Shown here piece after piece: positions 1 to 7,000 of a DNA stretch of 9,788 nt. The DNA comes from a bacterium (GTDB lineage: Bacteria; Patescibacteriota; Patescibacteriia; Patescibacteriales; Patescibacteriaceae). Where the stretch lies: NCBI GenBank assembly GCA_021818075.1, contig JAKAFD010000027.1:1-9788 (forward strand), written 5' to 3'. The first letter of the stretch is position 1; each line of letters opens with the position of its first letter. The notes under the pieces were generated by a model. The model worked only from the letters and a program-made list of their open reading frames with translations, ran no database searches and was not told where the DNA came from. The translations under genes were made by a program, and so were the position numbers.

Positions 1-877
1 CGCTGACCGTGGTAACCTTGGTTACGGCCATGGCTTCGCCGCCGCCTTTGGCCGGACTGCTGGCCCATTCGTGTCCCAGTTTACAAAAAAAATCGGTGCC
101 GATAACGAAACGGAAAAAAACATGGATATTGATATAGATTAAAGTCAAACCGAAACTGTCAATAATATTAAGCCAGGAAGCTCTTAGCGCCCAATCAGTA
201 CTCCAACGCACCGGCGTCGCCAAGAGATGAACGGTTTTACTGATACGCGTTTGCGCCTGGTCAGACAAACCCATGTTATCGGCCGTAGCCCCGGCAGCTC
301 CGCCCAGTAGCGACCGGCCATTATCTTTGTCTTGTCTTTTTTTACTCTTGCGTGAGCGCAAACCATCAAAGCGGTTGGCATAGGTCTGCAGATTGGAACC
401 GGCGCGGGAGACTTCTTTGCCGGTCTGTCTGGCCGCCTGGCCGCCTTTTTCCGCTGTCTGGCCGCCGTACTCTATGCCCTTACCCGCGGCTTGCGTACCC
501 ACACCTAAGCCGGTAATGCCGGCGCCGAGTATGGCTAAGGGTACGCCGATAATCGCCCCGTAACCGCTTTCACTTAAACCGGTGCCAGCTCGCGTTATGG
601 CTTGGCCGCCTTTTTCCATGCCTCGGCCGGCTACCTGTACGCCCTTACCAGCATATTTGGCGGCTTTACCGCCATATTCGGTAGCAGCGCCACCGACTTG
701 GATTGCCCGGCCGCTGGTTTTAGTTGCCGTACCGGCGGCATGAACAACTTTGGTTGATTTAGCCTGGCGTTTTTCCGGCTGCGCCTGATGTTTTCTTTGA
801 CGCAAAACAGAGGCAAGCTGGCCGTCACTCACCTGATTTTCAGGAATTTCCTCATTAACCAAATCCTCCTGAGCCAT
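1..877 (-). CDS. Glycine-heptad membrane-associated protein, 3' end off the window (partial)
   Basis: This frame is open from the ATG at 875-877 to the left edge, giving at least 292 residues. An in-frame TAA at 893-895 lies 15 bases upstream, so this is the first possible start. Residues 1-45 are polar and charged (begins MAQEDLVNEE). Residues 49-160 carry glycine every seventh residue in two blocks (49 to 105, then 111 to 160), with a second small residue (A or G) usually two positions later. A basic linker (about 172-186, rich in R and K) follows. Residues 235-260 are hydrophobic and aromatic (WLNIIDSFGLTLIYINIHVF), probably a membrane or interfacial helix, followed by FCKLGHEW. No enzyme motif is visible. 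I do not recognise a named family. The heptad glycines suggest tightly packed helices, as in glycine-zipper membrane proteins. It lies downstream of the giant secreted protein but has its own promoter. A structural or secretion-apparatus role is inference only. Confidence 0.92.
   Translation of the reverse strand, partial: MAQEDLVNEEIPENQVSDGQLASVLRQRKHQAQPEKRQAKSTKVVHAAGTATKTSGRAIQVGGAATEYGGKAAKYAGKGVQVAGRGMEKGGQAITRAGTGLSESGYGAIIGVPLAILGAGITGLGVGTQAAGKGIEYGGQTAEKGGQAARQTGKEVSRAGSNLQTYANRFDGLRSRKSKKRQDKDNGRSLLGGAAGATADNMGLSDQAQTRISKTVHLLATPVRWSTDWALRASWLNIIDSFGLTLIYINIHVFFRFVIGTDFFCKLGHEWASSPAKGGGEAMAVTKVTTVS
98..175 (-). other. Predicted membrane or interfacial helix in the left-edge protein
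   Basis: Residues 235-260 run from WLNII to FVIG and are dominated by I, L, F, V, Y and W, with isolated D, N, H and R. The segment is hydrophobic enough for a membrane helix but its aromatic and polar content also fits a re-entrant or interfacial helix. The Cys-containing FCKLGHEW segment follows directly. Confidence 0.6.
398..733 (-). repeat. Protein-level glycine heptad ladder (two blocks)
   Basis: Within the left-edge protein, Gly occurs at residues 49, 56, 63, 70, 77, 84, 91, 98 and 105. After a one-residue slip it occurs at 111, 118, 125, 132, 139, 146, 153 and 160. That is 17 heptad glycines with no exception. Typical units are EYGGKAA, KYAGKGV, EKGGQAI and EYGGQTA. The slip falls in the hydrophobic stretch around 108-126 (AIIGVPLAILGAGITGLG), which could be a membrane-embedded turn joining two glycine-faced helices. 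The DNA units are diverged, so the regularity is kept at the protein level. Confidence 0.9.
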
Positions 878-895
878 AAGCTTGGATTTAGGTTA

Positions 896-925
896 ATTAT
901 AACATTTTTCTCTGACAACACGCAA
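896..925 (-). promoter_or_regulatory. Extended -10 promoter for the glycine-heptad protein
   Basis: Read on the minus strand, a perfect TATAAT (896-901) is preceded by TGT (902-904), giving a consensus TGn extended -10. A weak -35 candidate, TTGCGT, lies 18 bases upstream at 920-925 and matches the consensus only in TTG. Only 18 bases separate the -10 box from the ATG at 877, so the expected leader is about 10-12 nt. No Shine-Dalgarno sequence is seen in that leader. Confidence 0.75.
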
Positions 926-938
926 CACAATACCAGGC

Positions 939-1049
939 GTCATTCCAGCCTATGAACTGGAATCCGGAGTTAGAAACTTAGAACCAGAATTTTATAATTT
1001 TCTTGTTAATCCAAACCACTCCTGGATCCCGGGTCAAGCCCGGGATGAC
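939..1049. repeat. Palindromic, MITE-like intergenic repeat element
   Basis: A 111-bp stretch begins GTCATTCC and ends GGGATGAC, near-perfect terminal inverted repeats (7 of 8). The left arm contains ATTCCAG (942-948) and CTGGAAT (957-963). The right arm contains ATCCCGGG (1026-1033) and CCCGGGAT (1039-1046) around a 5-base loop. The ends resemble the dispersed GTCAT-CCCGGG-type intergenic palindromes common in many bacterial genomes. The interior is AT-rich and has no ORF. A non-autonomous mobile element is likely, but copy number cannot be judged from one window. Confidence 0.6.
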
Positions 1050-1050
1050 A

Positions 1051-1080
1051 AATAAAAAACCGCCCCTCAACGGGACGGTT
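1051..1080 (-). terminator. Rho-independent terminator of the giant gene
   Basis: Minus-strand RNA forms a nine-pair stem, AACCGUCCC with GGGGCGGUU (1072-1080 with 1058-1066), including one U-G pair, around a 5-base loop GUUGA. It is followed by a U-rich run (complement of 1051-1057). It starts about 12 bases after the TAA stop of the giant gene. The plus strand also has a T run after the stem (1079-1083), so it may work in both directions. Confidence 0.9.
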
Positions 1081-1091
1081 TTTACTGATAT

Positions 1092-4000
1092 TTACTGATA
1101 AATTATCAACGGTTTGCGGTTGGTGCTGTTGGTCGCTTCGTCATAACCCAAATAACCGGTGCCGGATTGCCCCCAATTATCGGTAATGGTCACGCCGGGG
1201 GTAATGGAGCAGCACTTGGTGGCGTAATAAGGCGCGGCGCGCAATTCAGCCGGACAAGAATTGCTGCAATTATCAATATTGGCGATGTCCAGGAAATAAT
1301 AAACGATGTGCGGATTATTAATATCGGACCGCGCGTACATATTAACATTGCGCACCAAATTAACATTAAAGCCGCCGTTACTATAGCCCCAGTCCACGCG
1401 ATATTTTTTCAACGGCTGCTGTTCTTTGTCAATTTTGCTGGTAAAGCGCAGGGTCACCCAGCCTTTTTGATAAAGCGCGTAATAATTACCCTTGTCCCAA
1501 TTATTATTAATCTTCACCGTATTGACGCTGGGCTCCACAAAGCAATAGTCGGCCTGCGAATTATTGGGGTTGTAATAATCATTGCCTTGCGCGTCGCGCG
1601 GCCGGACATTACCGGCGCACTTGGTATTGGTCGTATCAATCTTGTCGCTGCAATTTTGCGTGCTGTAAGTAAAGCCGTTCCAGGCTAAACACTGGTCGGA
1701 TTTGGTAAACAATCGCTTAACTGCCTCCACCGCTTGAGTGTTATTTTGCGCCAGGCGATAAAAAATAGTGTGATTGAAGCATTCAAATAAGCAACCAGCT
1801 TCGTTGCCATCACCAGCCGGAAAATTATTACAGTCATCGGCGGCCATACCAGTAAACTTTTTACTTTTTCCTTCTTCAACAACTGAACACTTCGTAAAAC
1901 CAGGACCGGTTGGCCATGCAAAGGGAAAGGGACAGGGGCCTGGCCCGGATTCTTCATATGTTTTGAAAATATTATTTTTAATAAGGTCTTTCCATGTACC
2001 AGCGCAGGTCGGTGTGGCGCAACTCCTATTACCATAATTCCAGCTGCCGCAACTACGATTATCACCGTCAAGACAATTGTCATTCGTTCCCTCTGTCCAA
2101 ACGGTGGCAATGCCAACATAACAATCATCAAACTTACCTAATGGTCTAGACTTCCAACCATTGTCACAACTATTGCAATCACTCACCTCAATCGGCTGAA
2201 TATTACCATCTTTATCTAATGTTGCCTCGCAGAAATATTTTCTGTCCTTTCCGCCAAGACCAGCCTGGCTAATGCCACGATAAGGTACAAAGGGTAGCAG
2301 GCGTTTGCCGGAGTTGCCGACCGCGGCCCTGATATCATAACCTTCCAAATCAAAACCCGGACTGTAAGCGCCGTAATAACCGCTGCCGGCTTTCTGGTCT
2401 AAAATAATGGGGGTAGTGGAACTGCCGGCATTAACGCCGAAATCGGCATGGAAATAGTAAGGGTCGTTGTTATAACGCGAATCAAGCAATAGGGGCGGAA
2501 TCACATAATTACTGCCGCCGGCAATGCGGTCGTACCAATAGCTGTCTTTATTAACTTTAATAAATTTCTTGCAATAAAATTCCGGTTCGGCCTTATTACT
2601 ATCGCTGCACTGGTCTTCCGCGTCAAGACAATAATAAAGGTCTTTAGCAATATTTAAGGCCACGCCCTCTTCGTATTCTTCGCTGTCCACCTTGTCAATC
2701 GGGTACCACAAGAGACAGGCGCCGGGGTTTCTCGGGTCGTATTCTAAGCAATAACCGGCCCAGCCTTTCTTTCTTAGGCCGCTCTGGTCGTAATAGTCGC
2801 AGGACATGGAATCGCGCTCCGGATAAAGCCGGCAGTCGCTATGGGTATAGGTCTGGTCTTTTTCTTTTAAGCCCGGCTCCAAGCGGACATCATCAAAATA
2901 CACCATACCGGCCGGCGCGCAGATGCCGATATTAATCTTGGATTTTCGCTCGCCCGCGGCCTGATAGCCGTTGGCGATGCTGAATTTGGCCGTCAGGCGT
3001 ACCCAGCGGCCGACGGCATTGGTGGAGGCCACAATACCGTAATTTTTGCCCGACTCGCACTTATCGTTTTTGTCGTCATTAGTTGACTCCAAGGGGCAGG
3101 TTTGGTTATCCGGATCGCCGATGCTTAAATCAACTTTGGCGCCGTAGCGCAGGAAAACATAAGCCGACACGACATAATAACGGCCACCGACATTATCCAC
3201 GGTTTTGACCACGCACTTATTGGCCTTGGCCACAGCGCGGCCGTCCGGAATTAATTTGTAACTGCCGAAACCAAGTTCTTGCTCTAAAATCTTAGCATCG
3301 CTAATGACTGTCGCAGCAGAGGTGGGGTCGCCGTCCACTACAAAGCCGGAATTTAAACTATTTTCAAAACTGCCGTTGAATTTAACTTTAGCCTCGCCTT
3401 CCTGGGTCATATTGGCCAAGTGATACATATCGGCGTTAAGCAAATTGTTTTCATAACCGACCTTAGAATAACCGGACAAATTGGTAATGTCCACGGCTTG
3501 CTCGGTGGCCGGCGGACTGACTTTAAAGACCTGGCTGACCGGAGCCGTACCGGCTTTGTTTAAACCGGCGCCGATGAAACTGATGCACTCGCCCGCTTCG
3601 TTCATCCGGTCGCACAGTCCCCGCTCATAACAAATCTTGTCGCCCGACTTATTGGGATTTTCAATATAGCTCTTACAGCCCAGCCAGGTGGCGCACTCGC
3701 GATCCGGGTCAACTTTCAACAAGGCATTGGCATTGTTGCGGTTGGGATCGGCCTTATTGGGCGCCTGCCCCTCCTGGCTCTTATTGGTGTTCCATAATAA
3801 TTTATTGTATTGGCCGCCGTTAAAGGTGCGGGCATTGAATAGGACTTGGCCCAGCTGGAAATTAACTTCGGTCGGTTTGTCCTGGTCCAAACTTTGCGCC
3901 AGACGATAATTGACTATCGCCTCTTTCACCTCGGCCGCCCGGCTGAAATTACAATCAACCGCCGCGTCGCCGGCAATATAAAACTCCTCGCTTAAACCGA

Positions 4001-7000
4001 CTTTTTTCGCCGGGTCGGTCTCGCTGTCTATTTCCGTATTCAGACTTCTACCGACATTGACCAAATTATTGTCTTTGTCCAGTTTATAAATATCATTATT
4101 GGCGCAGCTGATATTGGCGGACTGGCCGACCTGGGCTTTAACAATATATAAAGTATAGGGTTTAAAGTTAATGACATTATTGGCGCGGGCAGTCAGGTTG
4201 TAGCTGATTCGCGATTCGGGGTCAATGTATTCAGTACAGCCGCTTTGGTTAGCCGGACATAAGCCGGCGTTGCCGAAATTACCGGCGCCGTCTTTTTCCG
4301 TCGCCCCGACCGGTTGGAGTTTATCATCCGGCGCGCCCACGCCGATGGTTTTGTTGTAAGAAGTGGCGCAGGGCAAATCGGTGGCCAGCAGTTTGCATTG
4401 TTCGCCAAAACCGCAGTCTTTATTTTCCTGGCACTTGGTGCGGCCGACGCAGACGCCGGTGCCGCCGACATCGCAGAATTTACCGGCGCCGCAGTCCGAG
4501 TTTTGGGTACAAGTTTTTTCGCTGATGCAACGATTGGCCTTAATCAGATACCAGCCGCTTTGACCGGCGGCCGCGCGGAACTCGCAAGTTTTCAGGCCCG
4601 GGTCTTTGAAATAAACTTCGCCGCCGCCTTCCGTGCCCCAAGCCTCGCAGCCGACCTGGTCTTTGGTGCAAATCACATCATTATATCTGTCCGGATTATT
4701 CAACAAATAAACATCTTTAATGTGGGCTTCGGCATCCTGGTCGTATAAACCCAGGCGGGAACAACCCTTGCTGGAACTGCCGCACTCTTTTTTCTTCTCG
4801 TAAACAATGTAGGCGAATTTATCGGCCGGTATGGTGACGCCGCCAAAGGTCTGCTGGCCGTAATAGCTGGAATTGGCGGTATCAATCATTAATTCGCAGC
4901 CGACCGCCGACTCCTGGCATAATTTGTCAAAAGATTTCAAATAATGCGTCTGGTTATCGCGGTCGGTATATTGTTTACAACCCAGCATATACAGCGGCGC
5001 GGGATTGCCCTGCTGGTCCTGGTCGCAGGAGGCTGGCGTAGTCCAGGAATTTTTAATCAGGAAATAAGTGTCGCTCATTTCCAGCAGTTTGACATTATCC
5101 AATCTGACGGCGTCGCTTTGGCCGTTGAGGTTAATCATCAGCCGGTCAGCCAATTTAACATCGGCGTCGTTTAAACCTTTAAGGTCAAATTTATATTGTT
5201 TCCAGTCAGGCGTCAGGTCAACTTTGCCGGCAAAATCAAGATTGACATTACCTGTGCCGCTCTGACTGACAAAACCAATGCCGGAGATGTAAACATTATC
5301 AACTTTTTTCTTGGCTACAAAGCTTAAGACATAATGCTTGCCGGCCTTAATTCTGCCTTTAACTTCCTTTTCAAACCAGCCGCTGGAATTGCCGTTAATA
5401 CTGGTAATTTGCAAGGAATGGCCGCCGACCGTTAAGGCGTCGCTGGAAATCTTGACGGTCGGTCCCCAGCCGTCTAAGCTGTTATTTTCAAAGGCGCTGT
5501 TAAAAATGACTTTAATATTATTGCCGAAATCTCCCTCGTATTCGCTGCAACCGGCTTCGTTGGCGCCGCAGGTCTGGCTCTTGGTCGGGTCAGCCATAAA
5601 AACGCAGGCGTGATGTTCGTCCTGCCACTCGCCGCCGTTAATACAGCGCAGACACTGCTTTTTCTCATCATCCCAGAAACCGTACTTCCAGACGCCGTTC
5701 ACCGCAGCCACCTGGCGGCACTCGGTTTCATCAGCAATGGACACATCCACATTATTATTAACCAAGCGGTAAGGATAGCAGGTGTCGGCGCAAGTGATGG
5801 TCTTGGACATTAAATGATAAGACACATTGCCGTCACGGCCGTAAAATTGCCGGCAGTCGGGGTTGTAATCCGGATGATTATTGGGCAGGGCGTAGATATC
5901 TTCATTACAGGCAGTGCCGTCCTGGTGGTCGGTCGGGTCGTCATCATCCACGGTTTCCGGTTGGCTGATGCCGCCGGCCGTATTAACTTTTAACTGATAA
6001 ACCACCAGCTGATAGCCTGACTGATCCGAACCTTCCCAAGTATAAAACTCGCCGCAACTGGCATCCGGCTTGATACAGCGCCGGAACTTGGAGAAATATT
6101 CGTTTTCTTCGCCGCCGGTTTTAATTTTGTCCAAATTGACGAACAAGCTGCAGCCGACCGCCTGAGCGCCGCAAGTCTTGGCCGTCTTGGGAATAAAATA
6201 TTCGTCCTTGGCCGAATAAAAATTATTGGCCTTTTGAATAAAAGTATCATAACCGACGCATTCGGCCGGACAAACATCGGTCGGCTTGGTTTGCGCGGCG
6301 GTCGTGTCTTTAGTCGCCACCTCTGTGTATAATTCACAGCCGACTTCTTCTTTTTGGCATTTGCGGACAAAATTCTGGCACTTGGCCGGCGCGTCGTCTT
6401 TATAATTAAAATCAGTCAGCGGATTTTTATAACAGGCCTTCTCCATATAAGCCGGCAGCAATTTTTCATAAACCAAAGAGTTGGCGCCATAAGCGGCGTA
6501 CTCGGTCGGCTGGCCGATTTCAAACTTAAGATTATCAAGATAAAATTCCGCCGGACCGCCCAGCGCCCGGATGGCAAAAAAGTCGGTGCGTACATCCGTA
6601 CCGTTGAAAATATTAACCACCAGCCGCTGCCAGGAACCTTTGGTGTCGGTTAAGACGCCTTCCTGGCTGTCGGGTGTGCTTTCGTTGCCGATGACCGCCT
6701 CCACCTGGCCGCTGACCACATAAATATAAGCGCTTAAGGTATAAAAATTATTCAATTCAAAGGTAAAGCCCTCCGGCAGTAAAGTTTTGTGGCTGCTGTT
6801 ATAAAGCACGCCGCGTGCGCCCTCCGGCACATGCAAGCTGTAATTGCCGTTATAAACTTTAATCGCCGGCTCTTCCCGTTTGGACACGACCGCGCCGGAA
6901 TCGGTCCAGCGGCTGGTGTCGCCCGCTTCCAAACCGGCATCAGCCAAGAGATTAATGCCCTGGCCGTCTTTAACGCGGATAAATTCGTGGCAGCCTTCTT

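Noticed and set aside
398..733. Possible CRISPR-like or DNA tandem repeat
   Set aside because: Periodicity is 21 bases at the codon level with diverged units and no spacer structure; it is a protein-coding heptad pattern.
631..828. 65-codon minus-strand frame near the left gene
   Set aside because: It overlaps the glycine-heptad protein in another frame and has no start support.
1167..1688. 173-codon open frame on the plus strand
   Set aside because: It is antisense to the giant gene, very rich in Ile, Ala and Val, and lacks domain features; it is a shadow of the strong minus-strand frame.
1685..2131. 148-codon minus-strand frame inside the codon-atypical segment
   Set aside because: It overlaps the giant gene in another frame. 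The giant frame continues through with in-register Cys motifs, so no frameshift is implied.
1275..2650. Catalytic domain in the C-terminal third of the giant protein
   Set aside because: No recognisable glycosidase, protease or other active-site motif could be found; only Cys-rich and beta-type sequence is visible.
4314..4748. 144-codon open frame on the plus strand
   Set aside because: Antisense to the Cys-rich array; its Ala/Phe-rich composition is explained by the codon pattern of the opposite strand.
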